NCBI GenBank assembly: GCA_030145245.1
Contig: JAQYWC010000058.1
Coordinates: 1-34,536, forward strand
Source: Desulfobacterium sp.
GTDB lineage: Bacteria; Desulfobacterota; Desulfobacteria; Desulfobacterales; Desulfobacteraceae
DNA length: 34,536 bases
Reading direction: 5' to 3'
Position numbers and translations under genes: made by a program. Below are positions 1 to 7,884 of this stretch, one piece after another (position 1 is the first letter of the stretch; each line of letters starts with the position of its first letter). Below the pieces are notes generated by a model. That model saw only the letters and a program-made list of their open reading frames with translations, searched no databases and was not told where the DNA came from.

Positions 1-49
1 AAGCACGCCGCCAGCGTTCATTCTGAGCCAGAATCAAACTCTCCAGTTA
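1..49 (-). rRNA. rrs: 16S ribosomal RNA, 5' end only
   Basis: The reverse complement reads GAGAGTTTGATTCTGGCTCAG followed by AATGAACGCTGGCGGCGTGC, the universal 5' end of bacterial 16S rRNA (the 27F primer region and the next conserved block). The gene runs off the left edge of the window, so only about 49 bases are present. The mature 5' end is placed near 49 by aligning to the E. coli start and could be a few bases off. The rest of an rrn operon should lie to the left. Confidence 0.97.
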
Positions 50-70
50 AATTCTTTGAATATCTTTTAC

Positions 71-86
71 GTGCTTTCAAAAGCAC
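71..86 (-). other. Short perfect hairpin in the 16S leader
   Basis: GTGCTTT and AAAGCAC form a 7-bp perfect inverted repeat around a 2-base centre, about 20 bases upstream of the mature 16S end. Such elements in rRNA leaders often take part in the pre-16S processing stem; that role is inferred here, because the matching 3' side lies outside the window. Confidence 0.4.
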
Positions 87-123
87 CCAAAAGACACGCT
101 TCATCTTTATATGTCACTAACCA

Positions 124-137
124 GTTTTCAAAGATCA
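124..137 (-). promoter_or_regulatory. boxA-like antitermination element of the rrn leader
   Basis: The minus strand reads TGATCTTTGAAAAC, which resembles the rRNA boxA core (TGCTCTTTAACA in E. coli) and sits between the likely promoter and the 16S start, where boxA is normally found. BoxA recruits NusB/NusE to make rRNA transcription resistant to Rho. Recognised by similarity of the core and by position only. Confidence 0.5.
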
Positions 138-187
138 AAATTGTGGTCGTTCGCAAGAACACTGAACTTCATCGCGAAGACTCAGTG

Positions 188-216
188 AACCTACCTGAAT
201 ACCCTTTTCTTGTCAA
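188..216 (-). promoter_or_regulatory. Probable rrn promoter
   Basis: A perfect -35 TTGACA (211-216 on the minus strand) is followed after 17 bases by TAGGTT (188-193), a weak -10. An A-rich run just upstream of the -35 could act as an UP element. Transcription would start near 181 and give an rRNA leader of about 130 bases. The -35 is convincing, the -10 is not. No terminator hairpin is visible between the tyrA stop and this promoter. Confidence 0.55.
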
Positions 217-271
217 CTGTTTTTTTCGCCCCCAATAACACGCTTTTATATATGGCTGAATTCGTAGGATT

Positions 272-1102
272 TTATTCAAACAAAACATTCAAGAACTTGT
301 TGCTTCGCTCAAGGGCGGTCTCCTTATAACTGCCAACGAACCCGCCTATTTCCCGCAAAAAATCAACCCCCTGGTCATGGTCCCCCTCAAGAATGGCCTG
401 GGTTCCCTCCTCCAGGGATTCACAATACAGTGACAGCACCTCCTTTACATACTTGTTTTCCCCCACCAGGGTCGTATAGAGATCAGGATCCTGGGCAAAG
501 AGCCTGCCCATGATGTCCGAATTGAGCCTAAAAATGGGCGTTGAGATGGAAAAGACATCATTGGGATGGAGATCCATCTTCTGAAGGGTTCTTGCCATGG
601 TGATGGTCACAAGATGGGTAAGTCCCTGGACAAGGGCCATATGCCGGTCGTGATCCCGGGCTGGAAGCTCGGTGACCGTTGCGCCGGCAGCTTCGAAAAC
701 CTGGGTTGCCCAGGCAAACCCCTTCCTTCCCCGACCGGGACAAAGGATGATATTCTGCCCCTCGATCCCTTTGGTAAACGGCCCGAACATGGGATGGGTT
801 CCCACGACTTCAGCCTTGGAGTGGTCTGTCATGGCCGTAACAATTTCTTCCTTCTGGGAGCAGAAATCCATGAAGATCTGCTCTTCCCCCATAAGCGGCC
901 CAATCCCGGCCGCTATCTTTACTGCCTGATCCTTTGATGTGCTTAAAATTACAACGTCGCACGCCAAAGCGAGATCCTCGTTGTTTAGCGGGGTGTTCAG
1001 ATCCGAGATCATGACCCCATGTCCAAGGGCCTCAAAAAAATCCTTAAACCAGGTCCCCATGCTTCCCTTGCCACCTATGATTCCTATACTCTTTAACTTC
1101 AT
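272..1102 (-). CDS. tyrA: Prephenate dehydrogenase (TyrA), single-domain
   Basis: Converts prephenate to 4-hydroxyphenylpyruvate with NAD(P)+, the committed step to tyrosine. The 276-residue protein opens with a Rossmann motif GIIGGKGSMG (about 7-16). It has GTHPMFGP near 101, which carries a conserved His of the family, and HDRHMALVQGLTH around 150-162. There is no chorismate mutase domain in front and no ACT domain behind, so it is a plain TyrA; feedback control by Tyr is not evident from domains. Its ATG overlaps the aroC stop as ATGA, which implies translational coupling. It is the last gene of the aromatic operon, 222 bases before the 16S rRNA gene. An arogenate-using enzyme cannot be excluded. 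Confidence 0.93.
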   Translation of the reverse strand: MKLKSIGIIGGKGSMGTWFKDFFEALGHGVMISDLNTPLNNEDLALACDVVILSTSKDQAVKIAAGIGPLMGEEQIFMDFCSQKEEIVTAMTDHSKAEVVGTHPMFGPFTKGIEGQNIILCPGRGRKGFAWATQVFEAAGATVTELPARDHDRHMALVQGLTHLVTITMARTLQKMDLHPNDVFSISTPIFRLNSDIMGRLFAQDPDLYTTLVGENKYVKEVLSLYCESLEEGTQAILEGDHDQGVDFLREIGGFVGSYKETALERSNKFLNVLFE

Positions 1103-2151
1103 CCGATTGCTTTCTGCCGTAATAAAAGGTCTGCGATCACAATGGCCACCATGGCCTTACATACCGGGTTTATCCTGGGAATGGCTGAGACATCATGCCG
1201 CCCCCTTGTTGACAAGGTTGTCAGCTTTCCGTTTTCATCAACGGTTTTCTGTTCTTTGGTAATGGAGGGAATGGGCTTTACATGTACCCTGGCAATGATC
1301 TCATCCCCATTGGATATTCCGGCAAGAACGCCGCCACTATTATTGGACTCAAACCGGCCCTCCAGAATCTGGTCGTTGTTTTCCGACCCTGTCATTCCTG
1401 CGGCGTCACAGCCTGCCCCGATCTCCACCGCCTTGACAGCCCCGATCCCCATGAGTGCCCCTGCAAGCATGGCATCCAGCTTGTCAAACACCGGTTCACC
1501 AAGGCCTGGAGGCACGTTGACCGCCCTGATCTCAACCACGCCGCCCACGGAATCCCCCTGGCGTTTTACATCATTGACCCTGTTTTCCATCTCCTGCACA
1601 ACATCATTGTCAGGGCACTGGAACCGGTTGTTCTCCGTATCGCTCCAGTCGATCCGGCTAGCCTTTACCCCTCCGAGTTCAAGGGTGCAGGTATTGATTT
1701 CGATCCCAAGGGTGTCCAGAAGGGCCTGGGCAACGGCGCCTGCCGCAACCCTTGCCGCCGTTTCCCGGGCAGATGCCCTGCCCCCGCCCCGCCAGTCACG
1801 GATACCGTACTTGGCAATGTAGGTGATATCCCCGTGACCCGGCCGGTACAACCTGGCAATGTCAGAATATGCCCTTGAATCGGCATCCTTGTTTTGTATC
1901 TCGATCATGATGGGAGTGCCGGTGGTAACCCCCTCAAACACCCCGGACAAAATCACCGGGACATCCGGCTCTTTTCTTGCCGTGCTTGCGGCGCTCTGAC
2001 CCGGTTTTCTTTTATCAAGGGCCGCCTGAATCCGGGCCTCATCAAGGGAAATTCCTGGAGGACACCCGTCCACGACCACACCGATTGCCTTGCCATGGGA
2101 TTCTCCCCAGGTGGTTACCTTGAAACACGTTCCAAAACTGCTACCTGCCAT
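1099..2151 (-). CDS. aroC: Chorismate synthase
   Basis: Performs the trans-1,4 elimination of phosphate from EPSP to give chorismate, using reduced FMN. The 350-residue protein starts with the family N-terminus and the signature TTWGESHG (about 13-20), followed by the second signature RGGGRASARETAARVAAGA near 120-140 and the C-terminal RHDVSAIPR near 318. Length is normal for the family. It sits 3 bases after aroK and overlaps tyrA by 4 bases inside the aromatic operon, so chorismate is made next to both enzymes that draw on it for Phe and Tyr. Confidence 0.97.
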   Translation of the reverse strand: MAGSSFGTCFKVTTWGESHGKAIGVVVDGCPPGISLDEARIQAALDKRKPGQSAASTARKEPDVPVILSGVFEGVTTGTPIMIEIQNKDADSRAYSDIARLYRPGHGDITYIAKYGIRDWRGGGRASARETAARVAAGAVAQALLDTLGIEINTCTLELGGVKASRIDWSDTENNRFQCPDNDVVQEMENRVNDVKRQGDSVGGVVEIRAVNVPPGLGEPVFDKLDAMLAGALMGIGAVKAVEIGAGCDAAGMTGSENNDQILEGRFESNNSGGVLAGISNGDEIIARVHVKPIPSITKEQKTVDENGKLTTLSTRGRHDVSAIPRINPVCKAMVAIVIADLLLRQKAIG

Positions 2152-2154
2152 GGT

Positions 2155-2664
2155 TCATATATTCCTTTGTATGGTGGCTGCCACCCCGGCCGCATCCAGG
2201 TTTGAGGTATCGATCTCCATATGGGCAGCCTTTTTATAGAGGGGCGCCCGCATGGCCAGGGTATCCTTCACTTCATCTTCAATGCTCCGGTCGGTCAGGG
2301 CGGGTCTTAAGCCGGCCGTTTTTGAATCGTTTGACATCCTTTCTAATATGGTGTCCATGCTTGCCGTCAGCCACACCACGGTTCCGGCATTCTTCATGGC
2401 AAGAATGTTCCCTTGGTCCAGAACCACGCCGCCCCCCGTGGCAATCACCAGGCCGTCGATTTTCAAAAGGCCCTTCAAAATCTGGCTCTCTACCTTTCTG
2501 AAGCGTTCCCAGCCCTTGCTTTCCACAATGTCGGCAACCGAACCCTTCATGGTTTTTTCAATGAGATCATCGGTATCCATAAATTGAAGCCCCAGCAGGT
2601 CGGCCAGAATCCTGCCGGTCTCGCTCTTGCCTGTACAACGGTATCCTATTAAAATCACGTTCAT
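2155..2664 (-). CDS. aroK: Shikimate kinase
   Basis: Phosphorylates shikimate at the 3-hydroxyl with ATP. The 169-residue protein has the Walker A loop GYRCTGKS (about 7-14), the DTDD acidic pair near 31-34 that contacts shikimate and magnesium, and the substrate-binding TGGG stretch near 76-79. The start ATG overlaps the aroA stop (ATGA), and aroC begins 3 bases after its stop. Whether to call it AroK or AroL cannot be settled from this sequence; aroK is used as the general name. Confidence 0.95.
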   Translation of the reverse strand: MNVILIGYRCTGKSETGRILADLLGLQFMDTDDLIEKTMKGSVADIVESKGWERFRKVESQILKGLLKIDGLVIATGGGVVLDQGNILAMKNAGTVVWLTASMDTILERMSNDSKTAGLRPALTDRSIEDEVKDTLAMRAPLYKKAAHMEIDTSNLDAAGVAATIQRNI

Positions 2665-3920
2665 GACAAGGTTTCAAAGACCTCCCAAAAGGTTGGAAAT
2701 GATTTTCCAACACAGGATTCATTTTCAATGGAAACATTCTCAACCTTCAGGCCTGCCACACTGAATGCCATGGCGATCCGGTGGTCGTTGAATGTCTCGA
2801 TGGATGCGCCATGGGGAGTACCTCCCGTGACCGAAAGCCAGTCATCCCCCTGGTCAGCCGATATCCCCATCTTCCTGAGCTGGGACACCATAGCCTCAAT
2901 GCGGTCGCACTCCTTTTCCCTTAAATGGGCAATGTTGGTCATCCGGGTGGTTCCGTCTGCAAAGGCAGCAACCACGGCCAGGGTCGGGACCACGTCGGGA
3001 CAGCGTCCCATATCAACATCAACAGCCTTAAGCTCGCCGCCTGAAACAGCGATCCCCTCGCCATCCTCCGCCACCTCGCACCCCATGCGTTCAAGGATGT
3101 TAACAAACTCAAGGTCACCCTGGAGGGAATCGCGACTAACGCCTGTCACCTTTACAGGACTTCCAGAAACCGCGCCTGCGGCCCAGAAATAACTGGCATT
3201 GGAAAGATCCGGCTCCACCGCAAAATGACCGGGAACATACTCCTGGCCGCCGGGAACACGGAACTGGGTCTCGGTGAGCCTTTGGGCAGTCACCTGGAAC
3301 CGCTTCATGATATCCAGGGTAAGATCGATGTAGGGGGCAGACACCGGGGGACCGGACAGGGTGATGTGCAGTCCGTTCCTCAAAACCGCCCCCATCATCA
3401 GCATGGCTGAGAGGTACTGGCTGCTGGTGGAGCAGTCCAGGGTCACAAGGCCGCCCCGCCTGCTTCCCCCTTTTATGGAAACCGGGGGACAACCGTTGCC
3501 ATTGACGGAAACGGCATCGATGTCAGCCATTCTAAGGCAGGAAAGAAGGGCATCCATTGGCCGCTGGTTCATTCGCTCGTCCCCTGTGAGGATATAGGCG
3601 GAATCCCCCAGGGCGGCAATGCCGGCGAGAAGCCGCATGGAGGTGCCTGAGTTCCCAAGATAGATGGGATCTGAAAAAGGCCCGGGTTTCCCGTTAAACC
3701 CGTTGATGGTCACCGAGTTGCTTCCGGTTTCAGTGATGGACGCCCCCATGTGAGCGAGGGTTGCCATGGTCAGTTCAATATCTTCACTTTTTAAAAGATT
3801 ATCCACAACGGATTGCCCGTTGGCAAGGGCCGCACAGATCACCATCCTGTGGGAAACGCTTTTGGATCCCGGGACGGTAACGGAGCAGGAATGGATATTT
3901 CGTGTTTTTATATGTTTCAT
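2661..3920 (-). CDS. aroA: 3-phosphoshikimate 1-carboxyvinyltransferase (EPSP synthase)
   Basis: Transfers the enolpyruvyl group of PEP to shikimate 3-phosphate. The 419-residue protein shows KSVSHR near 20, the PEP-site motif LGNSGTSMRLLAG around 87-99, RPMDALL near 121, REKECDRIEAM around 334-344 and FNDHRIAMAFSVAG near 379-392, in the order expected of two repeated alpha/beta domains. The PEP loop reads LGNSGTS, where E. coli has LGNAGTA. Overlaps aroE upstream and aroK downstream by 4 bases each. It is the fifth gene of the operon. Confidence 0.97.
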   Translation of the reverse strand: MKHIKTRNIHSCSVTVPGSKSVSHRMVICAALANGQSVVDNLLKSEDIELTMATLAHMGASITETGSNSVTINGFNGKPGPFSDPIYLGNSGTSMRLLAGIAALGDSAYILTGDERMNQRPMDALLSCLRMADIDAVSVNGNGCPPVSIKGGSRRGGLVTLDCSTSSQYLSAMLMMGAVLRNGLHITLSGPPVSAPYIDLTLDIMKRFQVTAQRLTETQFRVPGGQEYVPGHFAVEPDLSNASYFWAAGAVSGSPVKVTGVSRDSLQGDLEFVNILERMGCEVAEDGEGIAVSGGELKAVDVDMGRCPDVVPTLAVVAAFADGTTRMTNIAHLREKECDRIEAMVSQLRKMGISADQGDDWLSVTGGTPHGASIETFNDHRIAMAFSVAGLKVENVSIENESCVGKSFPTFWEVFETLS

Positions 3921-4732
3921 CGGTTTTCAATTACCTTTATTAACGAATTTTTCATGGTCTCTTTTGGCGCCTTTGTACCTGTGAACAACTCAAATTGTGC
4001 AGCACCCTGATTAACGAACATGGACAGGCCATCAATAACAACACACCCTTTTTCCATGGCAGCCCGGATCAATGCTGTCCTTACAGGGGTGTAAACGATA
4101 TCCATCACTATCATGGAACTCTTCAGAATTCCAGGATCCAGGGGAATATCGCGGGTTTTGGGTGCCATTCCAACGGATGTGGCATTGATAACGATTTCAG
4201 GATCAACCCTTACCAGGTCTTCCTTATATATAAAGGTAGCCCCCAGCTCCCGGGCAAGTTCCCTTCCCCGCTCTTCCGACCGGTTGACCATGAAGAGCGC
4301 GGCGCCCTTTTGTTTCACACCAAAGGCAACGGCCCTGGCCGCGCCACCGGCACCGATGATCACCACCCTTTTTCCCGCAAGGTCACACACCTCCTCTATG
4401 GGATCCACAGCGCCCCTGGCATCGGTGTTGTAACCAACGAGCTTTCCATCAAGATTTACAATGGTGTTCACAGCCCCCATCTCCCGGGCAAGATCATCCA
4501 CTTCGTCAAGAAAGGGAATCACCGTTTCCTTATGGGGAATGGTGACAGAGGCACCGGCAATATTCAGGTTTCTGACGGCATCAACCGCCTGTTCGATCTT
4601 TGAAACCCGGAATGCCAGGTACACGGCATTGATTTGACCCTCCGCAAAGGCGGCATTGTGCATCACCGGACCCAGGGAGTGGGAAACCGGATCGCCGAAA
4701 AGAGCATAGAGCCTGGTGTCTGAATTTAACAT
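3917..4732 (-). CDS. aroE: Shikimate dehydrogenase (NADP+)
   Basis: Reduces 3-dehydroshikimate to shikimate. The 271-residue protein has the substrate motif SHSLGPVMHN near 17-26, SVTIPHKE around 62-69 with the catalytic Lys, GYNTDARG near 98-105, and the nucleotide loop GAGGAARAV near 127-135. No dehydroquinase domain is fused to it, and none is found elsewhere in the window, so the preceding pathway step must be encoded elsewhere. It follows pheA after 34 bases, the second largest gap inside the operon, and overlaps aroA. The SD is weak, so it may rely on read-through from pheA. Confidence 0.96.
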   Translation of the reverse strand: MLNSDTRLYALFGDPVSHSLGPVMHNAAFAEGQINAVYLAFRVSKIEQAVDAVRNLNIAGASVTIPHKETVIPFLDEVDDLAREMGAVNTIVNLDGKLVGYNTDARGAVDPIEEVCDLAGKRVVIIGAGGAARAVAFGVKQKGAALFMVNRSEERGRELARELGATFIYKEDLVRVDPEIVINATSVGMAPKTRDIPLDPGILKSSMIVMDIVYTPVRTALIRAAMEKGCVVIDGLSMFVNQGAAQFELFTGTKAPKETMKNSLIKVIENR

Positions 4733-4766
4733 TGACGTTCACAACCTTAGGTTCTTAGTTTTAATT

Positions 4767-5870
4767 TTAAAGTTCACTGAATACGGGATAAGAGCCCAGG
4801 AGTTTGAGGTAGAGGCTGTTGGCCTTCATCTCCTCAATGGTGTCAAACACGACCTTGTCTTCAATGTGTCCCTCGATATCCATGAAAAAATAGTAGCTCC
4901 AGTTCTGGTGACGGGTGGGTCTTGATTCCAGCTTGACCATGTTTAGACCTGCCCGGTTCACCGGATCCAACGCCTTAAAAAGAGCTCCCGGCACATGGGA
5001 GGTGGCAAACATGACAGAGGTCTTGTCCTTACCGGTTTTTTCGACCTTGTCCCTGCCGATCACCAGGAACCGGGTGATGTTGCCGGAGAGATCTTCGATC
5101 TTTGACTCCACCACCTGGAGATTATAAATATGGGCGGCCCTGGAGCTTGCAATGGCCCCGGCATGATTCTCCTTGGCTGCGATCCTTGCGGCCTGGGAGG
5201 TGGAGGTCGTCTCCACAATCTCTGCTCCGGGCAGTTTTTTCCGAAGCCAGTTCCGACACTGGGCAAGGGCCTGGGGATGGGAATAGACTGTTTTTATGGC
5301 ACCGATATCCCCTGAAGCCGAAAGCAGGTCATGGGAGATATGTTCATAGTGCTCGGCAACAATGGTGAGGTCAAACTCATAGAAAAGATCCAGGGTGTGG
5401 TTCACCGCGCCCTCAATGGAGTTTTCAACCGGAACCACCCCGTAATTGCTCTCTTTTTTCTCCACCTGTTGAAACACTTCCCTGAGGCTTACCTCATCTA
5501 CAAATTGTCCCGAATGCCTGAAATGATTCAGAGAGGCGATATGGCTGTAGCTGGCTTCGGGTCCCAGATAGGAGATCCTGTTGGCGCGCTGGATCTGCCG
5601 GGAGGCCGTCATGATGACACTGTAGATGTAACGAAGCACATCATCCTCTAAAGGCCCCTGGTTAATGCGGGCAAGCCGTTCCAGCACCTTGTTTTCACGT
5701 TGCTGGTCAAGGACATCGGACCCGATCTCATCCTTGACCTCCCCGATCTTCTTGCCGATGAGCAGCCGCTTGTTGATAAGGGCGACGATCTCCCGGTCAA
5801 TGCCGTCGATCTCGGCCCTGAACCCCTCTAACCTGTTTTCCAACGGTTGATTGTCTGTCGTGTTTGTCAT
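4767..5870 (-). CDS. pheA: Bifunctional chorismate mutase / prephenate dehydratase (P-protein)
   Basis: Makes phenylpyruvate from chorismate in two steps. Domains in order over 367 residues: an AroQ-type chorismate mutase (about 10-95, with RAEIDGIDREIVALINKR), a prephenate dehydratase domain (about 98-275, with YLGPEASYSH, VPVENSIEGAV and the catalytic NITRF near 264) and a C-terminal ACT domain (about 284-367). The ACT domain has a GALF stretch and ESRPT, the counterparts of the GALV and ESRP motifs that bind phenylalanine, so allosteric inhibition by Phe is likely. The ATG overlaps the stop of the DHQ synthase gene. With tyrA at the operon end, both branches from prephenate are covered. 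Confidence 0.96.
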   Translation of the reverse strand: MTNTTDNQPLENRLEGFRAEIDGIDREIVALINKRLLIGKKIGEVKDEIGSDVLDQQRENKVLERLARINQGPLEDDVLRYIYSVIMTASRQIQRANRISYLGPEASYSHIASLNHFRHSGQFVDEVSLREVFQQVEKKESNYGVVPVENSIEGAVNHTLDLFYEFDLTIVAEHYEHISHDLLSASGDIGAIKTVYSHPQALAQCRNWLRKKLPGAEIVETTSTSQAARIAAKENHAGAIASSRAAHIYNLQVVESKIEDLSGNITRFLVIGRDKVEKTGKDKTSVMFATSHVPGALFKALDPVNRAGLNMVKLESRPTRHQNWSYYFFMDIEGHIEDKVVFDTIEEMKANSLYLKLLGSYPVFSEL

Positions 5871-6859
5871 TGCTCTAAAATACTCTCCTCTATACTGTGG
5901 CCGAAATGCCGGGCTTTGGTTTCAAGGGCGACCAGTACGGTGTCCCCCGGCTTCAGGTCCACCACGGAGATGGCTTCTCCCTTGGGAGAGGTCAGGCGGA
6001 TTGTTTCGGCGTTCTGAACCAGCAGGGAGATCTCCTGCTCCTTTGCCCTTGCCTTGACCAGCATCAGCGGCCGTTTCTCTATCTTGAGACGCCCGGTGAC
6101 CGCCTCAATGGTCCGGCCGTCGGCACAGGTGATCAAAATGGGATCTCCGGCCTCAAGCTCGGACAGGTAGCGGGTCCTGCCGCCGGGAACCCGGGTGTAG
6201 GCATGGACCGGTCCTGCATTCACCCGGAACGGACGGGCGGCCACATAGGGATTTTCAAGGCTTTCGCTATGAACCAGGAACAACGCCTTGCTGCTGTTTC
6301 CGGCAAGGATTCCCTGTCCGGGCGTCATCATGGTGCAGGTGTCGATACAGACCCGGTCACCCATTCCGGCCTGGGTGACGCTTACGATCTCGGCGGTTTC
6401 CAAAAGGGTGGTTTCACCTTCAAGGGATAGATCGGAGAAAAAATTCTTCAACTCAACACAGTTTTTGGGTTGATACACAATCTGGTCGACCCCATGTTCC
6501 AGGATCTGAAACGCCGTCTTTGCCTCGGCGGTTGTTTCCACCTTGAAGATCACGCTTGCTCCCCTGGCAATGAGGTTCTCCAGGGGAATAATTTTCCAGT
6601 CACAGGTATCTAAGATCACCGTTCCGGCCCGTGCGGCATCAAGTATCGCTTCCTCATCCTCCTGGCTCTCGATGCGGATCTCCCTGACATCCGTTCCAGG
6701 TACCAGATCTCCATCCGGCGCCATGATGACGATTTTACCAAGTTTTCTCACCTCTGCAGCATGGCCCTCGGGAACCATCACCCCAAAGGCCCCGCACTCA
6801 AGGGCCGTGGTTACTATCTCCTTATCCCAGGGCTCCACCCGTATCCATATTTTTTTCAT
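5867..6859 (-). CDS. aroB': 3-dehydroquinate synthase II (archaeal-type DHQ synthase)
   Basis: Converts 2-amino-3,7-dideoxy-D-threo-hept-6-ulosonate to 3-dehydroquinate by NAD-dependent oxidative deamination and cyclisation, replacing classical AroB. The 330-residue protein matches the family characterised in Methanocaldococcus: N-terminal MKKIWIRVEPWDKE, VIFKVETTAEAKTA around 104-117, GMGDRVCIDTCTMM around 165-178 followed by PGQGILAGNSSKALFLVHSE, and NAGPVHAYTRVPGG near 213-226. There is no similarity to DAHP-dependent AroB. The start has a clear AGGAG 6 bases upstream. It lies 71 bases after ADH synthase and overlaps pheA, so the pair forms the operon's entry module. Confidence 0.93.
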   Translation of the reverse strand: MKKIWIRVEPWDKEIVTTALECGAFGVMVPEGHAAEVRKLGKIVIMAPDGDLVPGTDVREIRIESQEDEEAILDAARAGTVILDTCDWKIIPLENLIARGASVIFKVETTAEAKTAFQILEHGVDQIVYQPKNCVELKNFFSDLSLEGETTLLETAEIVSVTQAGMGDRVCIDTCTMMTPGQGILAGNSSKALFLVHSESLENPYVAARPFRVNAGPVHAYTRVPGGRTRYLSELEAGDPILITCADGRTIEAVTGRLKIEKRPLMLVKARAKEQEISLLVQNAETIRLTSPKGEAISVVDLKPGDTVLVALETKARHFGHSIEESILEQ

Positions 6860-6930
6860 ATCCGTCTCCTGCTATACACTTTACCTGTCAAAACAAAAAT
6901 TGGGCTCAATCCAAATGCGATAAGGTAAAA

Positions 6931-7734
6931 TCAATGATCAGCTAAAATGCCAAGTGCTTTGTCAATGGATGCATCATCATGGATGATCGCCCCCATGGCC
7001 TCCACCATCTTCCCCGGATCATCGTGCTGGAACACGTTTCGCCCGATGGAAACGCCGGAGCCGCCCGCATCAATGCTCTCCCTGACCATGGTCAGGATCT
7101 CCCTGTCCGAATCCATCTTTGCGCCACCTGCGATAACCACGGGAACGGGACACCCCTCCACCACCTCACGGAACCCCTCGGGAGTACCGGGGTAGGCCAC
7201 CTTGACAATGTCGGCACCCATTTCGCCCCCCACCCTGGCGGCATGCTTGATGGCATCTTTGTCATACTCGTTGGGAACCTTCTGCCCCCTTACGTAGATC
7301 ATCACCAGAAGGGGCATGCCCCACTCCCCGGCAACCCGGCTGATTTTCCCGAAATCGTTGAGCATCCGGGCCTCATCCCCGTTGCCGAGATTAACATGGA
7401 TGGACACGGCATCGGCCCCGAGCTTGATGGCCTCCTCCACGGTGCAGACCAGGGTCTTGGCGTTGGGCCGGGTGGAGAGGGAGGTGGAAGCTGAGAGATG
7501 TACGATGAGCCCGATATCCGGACCCTGACCCCGAAGGCCCTCCCCAACCAGTCCCTTGTGTTCCACAATGGCATTTGCCCCACCACGGGCCACTTTCCTC
7601 ACCGCCTCCTTCATGTCAAGGATCCCCTTGACAGGACCTATGGAAATACCGTGATCCATGGGGACGATGATGGTCTTGCCTGTTTCTCTGTTGATAATGC
7701 GCTCAAGGCGAATCCTCTTTCCGATGACTGACAT
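6931..7734 (-). CDS. aroA': 2-amino-3,7-dideoxy-D-threo-hept-6-ulosonate (ADH) synthase
   Basis: A class I aldolase-family enzyme that joins aspartate semialdehyde and a 6-deoxy-5-ketofructose phosphate to start the DAHP-independent route to dehydroquinate. Seen in the sequence: [11 protein letters not shown] early in the protein, [13 protein letters not shown], the Schiff-base region [13 protein letters not shown], and [13 protein letters not shown] and SIGRNVFQ in the phosphate-binding part. The start is set at the ATG at 7734 because AAGGAG (7741-7746) lies 6 bases upstream; this gives 267 residues, close to the archaeal enzyme. An in-frame GTG at 7800 would add 22 residues that read through a hairpin, which is unlikely. 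First structural gene after the attenuator. A fructose-bisphosphate aldolase role is the alternative, but the adjacent DHQ synthase II argues for ADH synthase. Confidence 0.92.
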   Translation of the reverse strand: MSVIGKRIRLERIINRETGKTIIVPMDHGISIGPVKGILDMKEAVRKVARGGANAIVEHKGLVGEGLRGQGPDIGLIVHLSASTSLSTRPNAKTLVCTVEEAIKLGADAVSIHVNLGNGDEARMLNDFGKISRVAGEWGMPLLVMIYVRGQKVPNEYDKDAIKHAARVGGEMGADIVKVAYPGTPEGFREVVEGCPVPVVIAGGAKMDSDREILTMVRESIDAGGSGVSIGRNVFQHDDPGKMVEAMGAIIHDDASIDKALGILADH

Positions 7735-7755
7735 TTTTTTCTCCTTGAAAAGGAA

Positions 7756-7792
7756 AAAGGGCTGCAGATTTTTAACATCCCCGCAGCCCTTT
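7756..7792 (-). terminator. Second terminator-like hairpin in the aromatic operon leader
   Basis: On the minus strand AAAGGGCTGC pairs perfectly with GCAGCCCTTT (10 bp, 17-base loop) and is followed by TTCCTTTTC, then the AAGGAG ribosome site of ADH synthase. It could act as a second intrinsic terminator, or hold the ribosome site in a structured context. Its left arm shares GCTGCGG with the first terminator, so alternative pairing between the two hairpins is possible. Confidence 0.55.
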
Positions 7793-7800
7793 AAAAACAC

Positions 7801-7837
7801 AAAAGCCGCAGCGACCTTTGGTCTGCTGCGGCTTTTT
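7801..7837 (-). terminator. Attenuator terminator (3:4 hairpin) of the aromatic operon
   Basis: The minus-strand RNA folds GCCGCAGC-(A)-GACC / GGTC-GCTGCGGC with an AAA loop: 12 pairs, one bulge, very GC-rich, then TTTT G TG TTTTT. This is a textbook intrinsic terminator. It lies 27 bases after the stop of the aromatic leader peptide and before the first structural gene. The flanking A and T runs make it symmetrical, but no plus-strand gene ends here. Confidence 0.85.
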
Positions 7838-7884
7838 CACTTTTTAGTTTAGTATCTTCTCTTTCAGTGCACCACAGGCAGACC
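7820..7884 (-). promoter_or_regulatory. Antiterminator pairing (2:3) of the Phe/Tyr attenuator
   Basis: RNA segment 2 (7884-7872, GGTCTGCCTGTGG) is complementary to segment 3 (7831-7820, CCGCAGCAGACC) over 12 pairs with a single bulged C and one G-U pair. Segment 3 is also the 5' arm of the terminator, so the two structures exclude each other. Segment 2 lies inside the 3' end of the leader peptide frame. A ribosome stalled on the aromatic codons leaves it free, and one at the stop codon covers it. The pairing is read directly from the sequence; its regulatory role is inferred. Confidence 0.8.

Noticed and set aside
56-238. A 60-residue plus-strand frame in the rRNA leader
   Set aside because: It lies over the rrn promoter and leader, has no ribosome site or recognisable motif.
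7735-7800. A 22-residue N-terminal extension of ADH synthase from a GTG at 7800
   Set aside because: It would translate through the second hairpin, the extension is unlike the family, and the ATG at 7734 has an ideal AAGGAG.
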